From NCBI GenBank assembly GCA_039545295.1, contig BCIK01000030.1:62001-126000 (forward strand): DNA of 64,000 bases, in the 5' to 3' direction. Of this stretch, positions 25,802 through 39,134 are shown piece after piece. A program made the translations under genes and the position numbers. The notes under the pieces were generated by a model that was not told the origin of the DNA, searched no databases, and was given only the letters and a program-made list of their open reading frames with translations. This DNA is from Udeniomyces pyricola. Lineage: Eukaryota > Basidiomycota > Tremellomycetes > Cystofilobasidiales > Mrakiaceae. Positions within the stretch are counted from its first letter, which is position 1. Each line of letters starts with the position of its first letter.

Positions 25802-28800
25802 CTACAAATAGCTAACGTTCTCCATCTCACCCATCGCATCGAGATCGTCGTCAAAGATCATCTCCTCCTCCTCCTCGCCTCCCTCACCTGGACTCTGATC
25901 GCCATCATCTTCCTCATTCCCTTGACTCCTTCTCCTCCCTCCAGACGCCTCACCGATTCCCCGATGACCTTCTCCGTCCGAGCCATCCCGTTCGACCTCA
26001 TCCCCATCCTCCCTATCTCTGTGCCTCTCGTCCCTTCCACCACCAGATCCTCGTGCATCTGCTTCCATCCCATCTTCTCCTTCGACCGCTCCAAACCTCG
26101 GGTCATCAAAGAAACTATCCTCCTCCAGACTGCCCGGTAAACTTCCAGGCATACTGTCAGCCCTCGAGCGCCGTTTTCTCTCTTCTCCGGTCGCCCCATC
26201 CGAGTCCGACCCGATGCCCTCTCCGACCCCAGCCTGCTCCTCTTCCTCTGACAACTCCGAATCGCTCGTCCAAACCGGTCCAAATAACGGACTCGACGGC
26301 CCAGAGCCCCCTCCAACTCCCCCTGTGGTCTTGAATCCCCCCTCGCTGTTCGACGGCGTCGCCGATCTGGACGTCGAACCTCGCAGCGATCCCGTCAGAT
26401 TCCTCAAGACGGCCAACCTCCCACCCGACGTATCTGATCGCGCTGAGAGTGCTGGGGAAGGCGGCGAGAGATCGGGAAGCTCGATGGAGACCGGAGCAGG
26501 GCGCCAAAAGTTGAAGTCGGTAAACTCGGGTGCCCAACGAGCGTGAACGGGTGGGAACATCTGGTCGACGAGGTCGTTCATGTAGATATACCTGAGTAAG
26601 AGAGAACGATCAATCATACAACCAAACGGTTAGCTCAGGCGAGTCAAACTTGGGATTGGAGTGACATTGCGTACGATGAACGACACGAGGAGATACGTGG
26701 AGCAAAAGAAAAAGAAGTCACACAAGACACGTACGACGACTTGTATCCTGCCAACTCCAAAAGCTCAGTCTTGACCTCTCCATTCGAGTCAATCGTAAAG
26801 ATGCGGGAACTCGGGATATTGACGCTGCGGTAGGACATGGCGTCGGTGATTCGGTTGCCAAACCCAGCATAGAAGGCGACTTTGCTTTCGCCAAAGAGCC
26901 GTTGAATGTCGCGCAAACAGGCCATCTTGAATACCTCGGGCTTGCGAAGGATAACCTCGCTGTGAGTTTGCACAAGATAAACAAAAGGGAAGCAAATCGA
27001 GAGAAAGAGGAATATCAGCATCACCTCCTTAGGATACATGGTTTAGCAAGCGATGCGTCAACATACCGATGGAGAGACGTCATGAGCCGATCGGGGCTCA
27101 TGATGACAGGGCCCTCGGGTAGCTGATAGTTTCCCTGACTGATACCCTTTAGATAATCTCTCGTCGAATCTGCCTGACCGATTGCACGCGACGTGAGGTA
27201 CATGACTTTGTAACCATTGTTGACGACATCGGTAAAAAGCTTAGCGACGCCCAGATGGGTCCAATCCCGACCAATGGCGGCGAAAACGTGACCGAGCGCG
27301 TCTGATTTGGTGATGGTCCCGTCAATGTCCGAGATGACGATATGATCGCTTGAGTCCCAGAGAAAGATGCGGGCCGTGCAGGAGGCAACACCCGAGTAAG
27401 ACGAGCTGACGGAAAATGTGACGGTGTTGGCGCCCTTTCTCAAACGGAGCAGTTTCTAGGGATGACACATCGGAGATCACAAGTCAACCAAAGCCATACT
27501 CGATTGACCATAGCAGGAAAGAGTGTTTGCTTTCATGACAGAGCAGAGTGTAGGACTCACGAGCTGGTCAGAAGAAAGTCGGAGCGTCTTGACAAACTGT
27601 TTGACATGCTCGTCATGCGTCTTAACACTCGGTGCGTTGGTGGGTGACGTTGACGGCGGTGTCGATGGAGGAGGTTCCTGAGCATTGGACCGCAATAGTT
27701 TTTGTATATTTGTTAGTTGAATGGGCTTCTCGAGACTCTGATCAACGCCATGAGTCTACGTAGCTGGTAAACGACTCACGCTGGCCGATCTCTCCGATCG
27801 CGCAGGGACCTCCAGCCCACCCGTCCCGTTTGGCAGCCCATCGATGGCGCTCCCATCCTCTCTGATGGTCCCCGGCGGCAATCCCTCAACCCCAGTGTTG
27901 AGTTCGTTCTGTTCCTCAAGTGTGACAGATCCGGGTGCCTTGCCTCGTCTCCACCATCTCGCCCAAGACGAACCCGACTCTGCAGGGGGAGGTTTGGTTC
28001 GATTCGCGTGTGAAGCTGAGGCTGTCGGTGAGCTAAGAGACTCAACGGCAGAGGAGGCCCTCTTCGGGGAGGCGGATGGCGAAGCAAAGGCAAAGTCGGT
28101 CGAACTTGGGGATGTCGGTAGGTTGGATGAAGGTGGTGCGATGCTTGGGGGTGCCAAAGACTTGCGGTACAGAACGAGCGAGGCGAGGGCAGGCGCTGAG
28201 TTGTGCCACGTCAGATACCTAGCAATTGTTTCAGTCAGGTCAGAGAGAAGGAACGGTTAGCTGCTGGATCGGCTTTCAGTTTGCGGGAGTAACTCACAAA
28301 TTACTCAAGATAACAAAGGGATACTTACATGGCTTGGTAGCGAATAACGAGATCCTTCTCGTCGACCAGGTCTGGCTCCTCGATGAACCGCTGGAACGTG
28401 ACTCGCTTGCGGAGGAAGAGTTCGGCGTCGTCGACTTGCTACAAGGTGGTGAGAGACAAGGATGACGTCAAAATAAGAGAAACGAGGACAGTCAGGTTTG
28501 TCTGCATCGAAACAATGTAATCCATGAGTTGCATGGAAGGGAAAGCAGGAAACAAGCATATCCGGCCTATTTACGTTTCTTCCAACCGATCCCAACCCTT
28601 CGTCGCCGCTCAGACTCAGCTCAAAAGAGTGGTGACGCTTATGTCTTGCCCCCGGCTCACCCGTTTCGATCTCGAGAGTGAACCTGAAAGGGTCCTCCTC
28701 GTGGTTCTTGAGTCTCGCCTCAAATTGACCCTTCTCTTTGCGTCGACCGTCGAACGGAAAGGATTGGTCTCGGTGGGCAAGATCGAGAGCGGCTTCTGAG

Positions 28801-31537
28801 CCAGAAAGGTCCGAAACCTCTGAAATCCGGGCAGGCGAGGCGGTTCGAGACCCATTACGGGCTTTGGGAGGAGGCGAAAGCGTAAAGTCGTTCGACGGAC
28901 GAGTTGAGCTGATAGCAGCGACGTACCCCGAGGTAAGCGATCGATGTGGGTGTTGACGTTCGGAGGTGGTAGAAGTATGCGGTGAAGATGCACCCGTCTG
29001 GTCAGATGGATGTCGCTCAAGGGCGTGCCGCTCGGCAATGGAAGGGAAAGAAGTGAGGCCAGCGGTCGAGACGGCGGGAGATCTAGTGGGAAATCCTCCC
29101 CACTCCCACGAATACTCTGTGGAGGGATCTTGGGAGGTGAGAAGCTTGCGCTGGGACGACTCTGATGTTTTGCTGTATGTTCACGGTTTCAAGAGGGACA
29201 GGAAGAGTGGTCAGTCTTTAACAGAGTGTGAATCCACCGACCTAGCAGACGAGATTAGTAGCATACCCTCCCGGCTGCACTGCCACCGATGCATTTTCTG
29301 TTGAGGCTGTAGCATCATTCAATGGCTGCGTTTCGGCTTCTGGCGCGTCATCCTCATCCTTGAACTCAAGAGCCTGAGCGGCGGATAAGAGATCCTCGGA
29401 GAACAGGACGACGTTGCCGGCTGGAGAAACTGGTAAAGAGACACGTGTATACAAAATATGTTCGAACAGTGTCAATTGCTCCGTGCTCGTCAGATGAAGA
29501 CTTAGCCAACGACGTGCCTAACGAGTCTAATCACCTTCGCTGACGCCCCAACCCTTGCCAGCCTCAATTCTCGACTTGCCCAGAGCAACGATGTCCAAAG
29601 ACTCCTGTCTCGAATTGTTCCTCAGTCCTCTTGAACTAGATCTTTCATGTCCACCCGATAAGCTTGGCGCGGGCGAGGCCACAGGCGACGTCTTGCTGGG
29701 CTGCTTGTAACCGGCCATGTCGAGCACCAGGTCATCCTTGTAGACCACTTTGGGTGGCTCGCCATCACCTTTGGAAACCGAGGGCAGCAGATCGTCCCCG
29801 CCTGTTGTAGCAAGGCCCGCACCGCTGCCTATTTGTTCGTCGGCGGCCGGGGTTGATTGGGTTCCATCAGGGGTGCTGCCCACTTCCTGAGACGAGGTGA
29901 GATGAGTTAGAGCACGGGTGATGGTCGGATTTGCCTTGGCTTTATCGACGTAGTGCTTGAGATCCTGTTCAGGCACTTCCATCGCGCTAGCGAGGTTATG
30001 AGCGGCGTGAGATCCCGTGGACAGCAGAGAGGAGGGAGAGAGGGCCGAGAGTGCGTGGGAGGTTGCCTGTGCTGAAGAGGTCGCCTGTGTTGTAGGGGTA
30101 GTATGTTCGAAACTTTCTGATGGCGAGTGCTGAGCAGAGGGTGAAACATCGCGGGAAGGCTCAGATGCGTTGAGGTCCGAGAGCGGCTCGGAAGGCGGTG
30201 CCGAGGGCAGGGGTCGTTGTGCTAGGGATGGAGAGGGAGGGGGCGACGGGTACGACCCACTCGAGGACTCTTTGTCGTGAGTGGAAGGAAGAGGGGCATC
30301 GGATGCCCGGGGAGTGGTATGGGGATCTGAGAGTCACATGGCATGTACAAGGTACATCATGTCATGTCAGTCACAGCACAACGCGATTCGTTGGGGTCAG
30401 CCCGCCTCCTTTCCTTCGTGCACGAGACCCCGGCGAAACATGCGTACCAGATATAGCGAGAGGCTCCGGCGTATGCTCCTGAAGAGCCGATTGACTGTTA
30501 AGGTCGAGAAATTCGGGTTCTTCCTGCTAGGTGAATGGACGCCAGGAAAAAGGCAAAGAGAGAGAGGAAGAGAGGCAAGAGCATGGGCGGTCACGTCAGC
30601 AGCGAATGGGCAGCACCCACGTGAGCGATCAATCACGTGCGGGAGGGGGGGGGGGGGTATCTGGACTCTCGCCCGGTGCAAAGCGCACCAAGCTGCAACC
30701 ACAATCGTCTCGTCTTTGACTTACAGGCAAGTTCTCAGGTTTGGAGCCTTCTGGCAGAACACCAAACCGTTCATCTTCGAGTCGTTTGGTTGTCGCATCT
30801 GTTGAGTCGGACAGGTCCGGGGCGGCCGCGGCGGTTTCGGCAGGGTTGCCGCCGGTGGTCGAAGTACCGACCTGGGATGAACGGGGTCCAAGTTCCACAA
30901 ATAGTCACATGCCACAGAAGCGAGTGGTGCGATACTATAAGCTTTATTTTTCATTTTTGAGAGTATTGGTACTTGGGCTGATTAAGATTGTTGTAAGATG
31001 AGAGGAGAGGGTGCCGCCACGAACCTCGGTTGCTCCAAGCAAGGGACTCGTCAGGAGTTCCTCGGGTACATCGTCGCCCTCGGTCTCGACGACAAAGAAG
31101 GCCTCACCTGCCTCGCCAACCTTCATCGAAAAAGGGACAGCTTCCCCATTGACAGTGAGCGTGACCTTTTTCTCGCCGGCGCGAAGGACTTGGAGCTTGC
31201 CGAATCGGACGTGAAAGGGGGAGCATGAGAGGATGGTCTCGTCCGAAGTGGTCTGGTGAGAGAGGGGGGGGGGGGATCCGTTGGGAAGAGCAGAAATCGA
31301 TGAGTAAGAGGACTATGTGACGGATGATTCGTTGGCTCGTAGATACGTGGATAGTCAGAGTTGATTTTATGAGACGAGACGACGGCGGGGAAGGGGAAGG
31401 GAAGGGAAGACGAGACTAGACAAGAGAGCCGGACGTACATCTGCTTCACGCGCGACGACAATCACGTCGATGGCGCCCGAGAGGGTTGAAGGGTTGATGC
31501 CGGAGTAGAACTGGTACGCTCGTGAGAGGTACTGCAT
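25802..31537 (-). CDS. PAH1: Phosphatidate phosphatase PAH1 (lipin)
   Basis: Mg-dependent phosphatase that turns phosphatidate into diacylglycerol at the nuclear/ER membrane and lipid droplets, steering lipid between phospholipid and triacylglycerol. Thirteen exons on the minus strand join in phase: 31439-31537, 31025-31252, 30725-30871, 30448-30526, 29535-30326, 29267-29429, 28575-29172, 28329-28438, 27780-28218, 27561-27737, 27067-27455, 26735-26959, 25802-26591. The protein is 1,411 aa, longer than yeast Pah1 (862). The N-LIP domain starts [20 protein letters not shown] and includes [10 protein letters not shown]. The C-LIP catalytic motif DIDGT is at 987-991, followed by the [16 protein letters not shown] and [19 protein letters not shown] blocks. 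Long Ser/Pro/Glu-rich segments between the domains and an acidic tail are likely phosphorylation-controlled regions. It is divergent from MMS19. Confidence 0.95.
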
Positions 31538-31701
31538 CCTGTGTGGTTGAGCTCTGAGGAGGGGGTGATGGTGGTGGTGGATGGGGTAGTTGTGGTGATG
31601 GGGGGTATGAGCTGATAACTAGATATACAGATGGGCGATGATCGATGAGGGTCGTTTAACGGTTGGCGAGGCGGGACTGGTGCACTGGTGGGGGGGTTGG
31701 G

Positions 31702-31750
<49 letters not shown>

Positions 31751-32140
31751 CTGTCAAGTGACGCGCATGGCGCTTGCTGGCTGTGACTGACTGGCTGATG
31801 GACTGACTGCCTAACGGCTGTGCAGCTGTGCAGCTGTGGCAGGGCAAGATTGGGTGGGGGAACAAGGGGGAATTGGGGGAATGAGAAAGAGAGTGAGAGT
31901 GAGAGAGCGCGCTGGGCGAGTGATCGAGTATCGGATTCGATTGACCGATCATGAGCGCATCATCAAGATCTGACATTCTCAATCCATCAAACCACCAAAC
32001 AACTCTCATCGGTATATACGTATACTCACCACTATATATCCCTCAAGTGGCAGTGATAACACATTTCACCACTGCCTTGCAACCAAACCATACACCTCGT
32101 TCTCTCATCCTTCACCACCATCACTCCTTCTTCATCGCCC
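31538..32140. promoter_or_regulatory. Divergent promoter region PAH1/MMS19
   Basis: 603 nt between the start codons. It holds an unbroken run of about 46 G (31704-31749) preceded by shorter G runs. No gene is seen. Confidence 0.5.
31704..31749 (+). repeat. Poly-G tract (about 46 G)
   Basis: Single long homopolymer in the PAH1-MMS19 intergenic region, able in principle to form G-quadruplexes. Its length may be inexact because sequencing of such runs is unreliable. Confidence 0.9.
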
Positions 32141-35100
32141 ATGGACGACATAGCAAGATCCGTCACCACCTACATCAGCACCTCCACAACCGTCGTCCCT
32201 CCAGAGCTTCTCCAACGTCAGTCCCACATTGGACCCATCGTTCCTTCGGATGTCATCTCCCACTGATTCCATCTTCCCTCTCCATAAAACCTTGCCAAAC
32301 CTCCCACAGTCATTGCCGACGACTCACTCACCCTTCTCGGTCTCGTCAAGGCCTCGGGAGAATACCTCACCAGCACCGATGACTCCGTTCGAAACCGAGG
32401 TCAGCTATCTCGAATTCGCCTGGCACCCTACTCGCTCCCACGCTCACCTTTCCACAGACTGACTGACGCCTTCTCCCCACGTCCGCCGGATCGCGTCATC
32501 TCTAGCTGTCGGCCTTCTGTCGGGAGTGCTTGGGACGATTCCAAGCTCCAAAGTGAACCGTCAATCAAGTCAGTACCTGCGGTCTCAGCCATGATTCATG
32601 CCCTCCTCCCTCTATCTGAGCCTTCATGACGTCGTCCGCAATAGGACCGGAAGCCTTCATGCTCGCCCCGGCTTTCCACTCACAGCCTTATTCTGAAAGC
32701 TAATAGCCCATTTAGATAAAGACCTTGTATCCTAACGCGTACACGTCTGCTTCTACCTCCTTATATATCGGACCTTCGATTGACGCTCATGTAGCTCGCG
32801 TCCTGACGAGCTTCTACTGCGACAAGCTCGACGATGTCCTCACCCTTGCTCCGACCCTCCAAGGATTATGTGTGCTGTCTGCCCTTCCGACATTTGGTAC
32901 TGGCGAGACTGTACAAGTCGCTCAGGCGTGAGCAGTCCAATTGGGTTCCTTCTTTTCTAACGACGCGTCGGCTGGACGTCTGTCTCTTACCAATCAGGTT
33001 CCTCCAACTGACTCGATCGTATCATCTCGACAGCCTCTTTGACCACATCAAAATGCGAGCTATGGTTCAATCGCTTCGGTTCCTCGTTTTCAAAGTCATA
33101 GACATCCTCATGGCAAAGCACCGAGAAGGTATGTCATCTGATCTTCACGCCTCTGTTTCTTCGTCCACTCTCGTGTTCATGTTTGACCGGCCTCTCGTCT
33201 TTCGTCCCCCGTTGACGGAACACGACTTTGACCAGGGCTCAAGAAGATGGGAGATACGTTTATTGGCAACTACTGCCGCCTTGCTGACGGGGAGAAAGAT
33301 CCCAGGAACCTATTGATCGCCTTCTCAATTGCTAGGGTCATTCTTGTTGAGTTTGAAATCGAGGCTCGAATCGAGGTATGTCACTGATGTGTCGAACTTT
33401 CCCTGACGCGTGACATTATATGTGAAGAGGCTGAGCCATCGCGTTGTCCATGCCTTGTTTTCGCTGATTGTATCCGTTATCGGGCGTTCCTTCTACCTAT
33501 TGCGTTCCTTCCTATAGGACCTTTTCGACGTGACGTTTTGCTATTTTCCCATCACATACAAGCCACCTCCCAAAGATCCTTACAATATCTCTACCGAAGA
33601 CCTACGCATAGCACTGAGGTCAGTCGACCAACCCGTGGTTGTCGTGCGTCGACGCTGTCTGCATTACCGCATTCTGACAAGTCAACATGACACCCCCCGT
33701 GCGTATCCGCAGATCGTGTTTGGCAGGAACTCCGCTCTTTGCTAAGTTGGCGATGCAGCTCTTGCTCGACAAGCTTGCTGCGTCTGGAGGCGAGATGAAG
33801 GTTTGTCCTTCTCCTCTGATTCAAGACTTTGGTCCCCTTTTCACCGTGACTGACATGGGACAACTCTTTCTCGCCGCGTTTGGTATCCGAATACACGTTC
33901 ACTAGAAGGACACCCTGAGAACGATTGCTGCTTGTCTGCCTGTCTATGGCGAGGGAAATGCTGTTCAGCATGCGACAGAGATTTGGGAGGCTATCAAGGT
34001 CGAGGTACGTCCGCCTTCTGCTTCGCTTAGGTCAGCATGTTACTGCACGCTAATCAGCGTAAACGTCTTGTCGCTCGCTCAACCTCCTAGATTCTCTTCA
34101 CCTCGGATTCCGATATTGAATCCGAAGCGCTCCTCACGCTAGAGGCATTCATCCGTACCCTTTACCCCAGCCCTGCACCTACGAGCGAAAATGACTCTGC
34201 CGTTGCTGCTCCTACGTCTGATGCGCCACCGCCACCACCTACTGGCATCATCGCGACAATTGTTCAGCAGTGTCTCGAGATTCTCAAAGAGCCTGAAAAG
34301 AGCAAAGCGAAGCCAGCGACAAAGATCATTGCATCGTGCTTCAAGGCGTCGAGTCAGTTAAACCTCATTTTCGGCTTGAATACAGGTTTGGATTGAGTCC
34401 AGGGGGTCGAGATGGGAGCATATGCAGTCAAGGCTCACGATAAATCTTGATGGACTGACTATTTTCCTATACACTCCTCATCTCGACCATTCCACTTTAT
34501 CTTCAGCTTCCATCGGCTCTTACGTATACTCTCAATCTCTTCCTGCTCTCTTTGAGCACTACCACAAGGGTTCCGATCTGTCCCACCGTGGACCTCTTTT
34601 GGAGTCCCTGACTCAACTTCTCCGTTCCGCGCGCGAGCTCTACTCTGACCCTGCCTCAAACCGAAGCCTTTTGACCGACGGCGTCTTGAATCGATTCCGA
34701 GATGAGCTCTTGGGGTGCTTTACTTCGGGGATTCAAGCCCCCAACCACAAGAAGCCAGCGCTGGAAGGATACATGGAGTTGGTTCGGCTGGAAGGGTTCC
34801 TGGAGGACGAGGAGATTGGATTCGTTGTACAGACGCTGAACGAGTTGATCTTGAAGGAGGATGGAGGCGAGCTGAGGTAAGTCTTGCTCGTATCACATCT
34901 AGCAGGCTTATTCAGAAAGAACAGAAGAGATTGGAAACCTGTATGCTCCACACGCAGTGCTGATCGTTCAACGCGGCCTGTACCGTATCTATTGCCTGCC
35001 TTCCAGAAGTCCGGCTCTTGCCGCTCTCTGCCTCATCTCACAATCCCACCTTACCCCTCTCAAGACTATCACCTTACCGCTTCTCTTCTCTCGACTTCCT

Positions 35101-38100
35101 TCTGTCGCACCTCCTCTCGACGCTGAAGCCGCCCGAGAGTCCTATCGCCGCATCCTCTCGTCCCTTGCTTCACTTTGCACTCCACCCGGCCTCTTCGAGA
35201 TCCTCGTCCAGAGTATAATGGACAAGATCGAGATACTCTGCACCTCCTCTTCCTCAGAGTCTGTGGATGATGACGAGGTCTCGCGCAATTGTCAAGCTCT
35301 CTACGTCTTCTCCCTCCTCAACACCCTTCTTTCCGTCGTCCGCAAAAAGACGGATCTCAACCAACCTCAACATATTGCCGATGTTGCTTCGTACATTGAT
35401 CGACTTGTCCCGAGGCTTTTCAATATCTTCGTCTCCGGGGCGTTGAGAGGGGAGAAAGATGGTGAGGGAGGAATTGGGAAGAAGGAGGTGGCGTGCGATC
35501 AGAGGTTGTTGGTCGTTGCAGGGAAGATTGTGGAGTGTGTGGTTCAGACGTTGTCAATTGAGTGAGTGCTTTGAAGACGCAAATCATTTGCCTTTTCGAC
35601 CAGAACAAGTATGCTCAAATATACTGATACGACATCGCCTTCTCATCTACTTCTGCCTTCTCCTTATCTCTCTTCTGAATCTTTCCCTATCAGACGTCAA
35701 GTCACGTTCGCACATGATCTTCTCGCGGGGTTCAAAGACGGCCAAGTCGATCGCTTGGTCAATTCGTCATTGGCGACATCGATTCCGTCTTCCTCCTCAT
35801 CGCCATCGTCATTCGGTCCGCTCGAAGTGAGAACATACTCACTCTGAAATTTAAGGAGAGAAACGTTACTCCGGTCGACTCGTGCTCAAACCCAACCCTT
35901 GCTCTGGTCTGTTTCCCCAAACGGGGAACCTGTAACCTTCATTTGCTCCTTTATTGCTCTTATGTAGTCAAACGCCAGTCCTTCTCAAAAGAACCTCATC
36001 GTCCTTTTCTCGTCCAGTATGATTGCCTTTCGGCCTCAGGTAAATACAACTCCTGACATTCATCCTCTCGTGACCCAGAAATATCTGACGCAACACCTCG
36101 CCTCTACCAACCCCTCCCCCCCTTCCCCTGGTTTATGGCCCCCAGGTAACTCTTCCCGAAGAGAATCTTTCTGCCTTCCTCCTCTCGGCCCTTCAATGGT
36201 CTCTCAACTCGGCCTTGACACTCCTGCAATTCAGATCGATGCTCCATGTGTTTGGTTCGCTCGTCAACAAGCGATGCGATGGTACGTCGTTGTCGTCTCT
36301 TTACCGTGTATCTGACTCAATCGACCCCTTTCTAAGTTTGACTTGGAAGTTGATGGCGCTGAGAGGGAAGGAGAGGGGGGAGGGAGGGGAGGGAGGGAGG
36401 GAATATGATCTACACGTGACTCTACTGACCAGAGACCCATTTCAACTTCCCTTTCTATTCCCTTCTTTCCTGTCCATCATGTCCTCTTTCTTTCCCCTTG
36501 AATCTGATTTTGGTGTGAATGCGTCGTCAAACTTTACATCGAAACAGATATCCTCCCGTTCCTAGCGAATGCCGCGCCCGAGTTTTGGTCGACCGAAGTC
36601 ATCAATCAAACGTCCTCGGTCGAACGTCGTTCGAAAGCGATCCGAGGTTGGGTCTGGGTGAGTCACTCCTTTCTGTCCCTCTCCCCTTGCCTTCCTCCTC
36701 TCTCTACACCCAGTATATGAAGTAAATTGAGACCTCATGCTTTTGTTCTTTCAAATCTGCATCTGTGTATCTCCATATCGTCCTCCCACCTCCATTCCCG
36801 CTGTTTCCCCTTCCCTCTCCAGTTCTGTCGATCTCTCCTCGTGCGCAACCACGATCTCGGATTTGAGTACCTCGACCGACTCCTTTTGCTCTTGACCGAT
36901 GACAGCATCGAAGAACCCCTCGCGTCCGAGGCTGCCATGGCATTGGCAATCGTGGCGGAAGGCGACGGGGATGGCGTGTTGAGTAAGAAGAATCATGCCG
37001 TCATTCGGGTGAGCGACCATTCTTTTTCTCTCTTTCTTGGACATCTCTCTACATGTTTCCCTTCTTTTCTTCTCAAATTCGTGTTTTCGCCTGTTGGCCG
37101 GTGATGTCATGCATGGACTCGGACTCATACCGGATTGATTGACTCGTTCTTTCAAACTAACTCCCTCTCCCTTTCTCTCCCTTCATCTCTCTCTTTCTGA
37201 ATCTTCTTCTCCTCCAATCCACTCGCCTAGCTGCTACACAAACAACGGTTCTTTGATTTCGTTCTACCGAAACTCGTCGCGGGCTACGCCTCTGGCCAAG
37301 GGTCGAATCCTCGTCGGCAGACCGTCGCGCTCGTCGCCCTGGCGTCCATCATTCAGATCATACCTCGGGCGATTTGTGTCGCTCAGTTGGAGACGGTGAG
37401 CATATAGGGTTTCTTTTGTTTGTCGGCTTTACGGGATTTTATTTTATCTTATCTACCAGAGCGAACTTGTGTTCTGATTCATCTTGACCTTCTTTCTATC
37501 TTCATTGGCCCTCCCCCCCCCCTTCCCCTCCCGCGCGTGTCTCATCTTCCTCAATTTCCCTCGTCCTTATCATGATGGATATATTCGTTTGTTGCCCATC
37601 CAGCTCCTTCCGCTCCTCCTTCGATGCCTTGACCTGGCCGACGCCGAGCTCAAAGCCAACGTGATGGACATCCTCCTCGTCGTCGCTGAAGCCGAAGACC
37701 CGACAGCTCAAGAAGTCGTCGAAAGCCAGGCAACGACAATTGCCGAGGCTTTGCTCAGGGGGATCGTTCGGAACGGCAGTGGCGGTGGAAAGGAATCGAT
37801 GAGCGCGAACAACGAAGTAAGCATTCTTTCCNCCCCCTAAACNCCCCCCCCCCCCTCTTTTCTTACCCTGCCCCACCAAGTCCTAACCTTTCTGCTCTTT
37901 CCCCCTTGTCTCTTTCCCTATCTCGCTCTTGATCTTCTCTCAGCGGTCTCGGATCTCGGCCCTTCGAACGCTTTCCGTCTTGCCAGACGTCGTCCGGTAC
38001 GACGTCTTGCACCCGACGAAAGCGCGCGTCATTCGGGAGTTGGGGAAAGCACTGGATGATCCGAAACGGGCGGTGAGAAAGGAAGCCGTCGATTGTAGAG

Positions 38101-38353
38101 CGAAATGGTACGTTTGTCTCCCCCCTCCCTCCCTCCCTCCCTCCCTCCCCATTCTGACTGTTTCTTTCCTTTTTCTTTTTCCTTCCTCCTCCCTTCTGTT
38201 TTTTTTTTTTCGGTCTGTCTTTTTTGTTTGGATGGGTTTCTTTATGACTAAAACTTCAATTTTATCTCTACCCCTCCCCATCTCCCTCTCTCTCACTGTG
38301 CATCCGTTCGGTTTTGGTATCCTGAACCCATCAGGTATCTCTACCATGGCTAA
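32141..38353 (+). CDS. MMS19: MMS19, cytosolic iron-sulfur cluster assembly targeting factor
   Basis: HEAT-repeat scaffold of the CIA targeting complex, which hands Fe-S clusters to DNA polymerases, helicases and XPD. Twenty-one exons join in phase: 32141-32216, 32310-32399, 32506-32568, 32795-32927, 32998-33128, 33236-33375, 33518-33618, 33713-33800, 33906-34004, 34091-34352, 34507-34876, 35007-35561, 35694-35826, 35968-36039, 36146-36281, 36548-36657, 36823-37008, 37231-37395, 37604-37816, 37944-38107, 38335-38353. The protein is 1,101 aa (yeast 1,032, human 1,030). Family blocks are LTSFYCDKLDD, GEKDPRNLLIAFS, DLFDVTFCYFPITYKPP and, at the end, LPLLLRCLDLADAELKANVM then DDPKRAVRKEAVDCRAKW. 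The final exon adds only YLYHG. Two isolated N (37832, 37843) lie in the penultimate stretch of introns and do not touch coding sequence. Confidence 0.94.
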
Positions 38354-39134
38354 AAGGAAAAAAAAGAAGAAAAACGACAAAGGAACGAACCAAACAAAGG
38401 ACACATTTGTTCCTACCTACCTTAACTCCTCATTTTCATGCTTGCTTCCTTTCTCTTCCCTTCACTCAATCATGATTTCGTTCTCTTTTTTTTTTTCCTC
38501 GTTCTACCTCGCAATCTGCGCCTCCCTCCCCCCTTTTTGTCTCTTTTTCTTCATCTTCTTTCGTGCGTCTATGTATATATGCAAGCGATGGCTTTTCGAT
38601 TGCCCGTCTACCCATATGCCACGTCAATCGAGACCCCAATGGACGAACGTCCCAGGCCGCCGCTGGGTTGAACGTCGTAGAAGACGTCCTTTGATCGGCT
38701 CTGTACACGATATATATATATACATATATATCCATCCAATACCATGCTTCGCTTACCAGATCAATCTTAACATAACTTCCCCTACCGACGTAAAACGTAT
38801 GAAAACATCAGACAGTCTTGCAATCGCCCATATATAAATATGAAAACGAGTTTCCTGAAGTACCGTATACGTGTCATCATCAATCATCAACAGTTTCGAT
38901 AAAACCGCACGAAGAAAGAGGGGGGGCGGAGAGGGGAGGAGGGGGTCCCTTGATTTCCATCCCGGCCTTTTCACATCCCACCTCTATCCTATCTCATCTC
39001 ATCCTGAGTTTTTTTTTTTTTTTTTTTTTCTTCTTTTCCGCCTCCGACGACGACGACGACGGCACCGCATGATCCGGTTGCCTCTAATGAACCGTAACGG
39101 GTTGACTGGCATGCCTGCTCGAGCCGCCGGCCGT
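38354..39134. other. Convergent intergenic region MMS19 / dynein light intermediate chain
   Basis: 780 nt with T tracts (for example about 39008-39028), a (TA)n patch near 38709-38730 and a GAC repeat near 39045-39060. No gene is supported. Confidence 0.6.
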
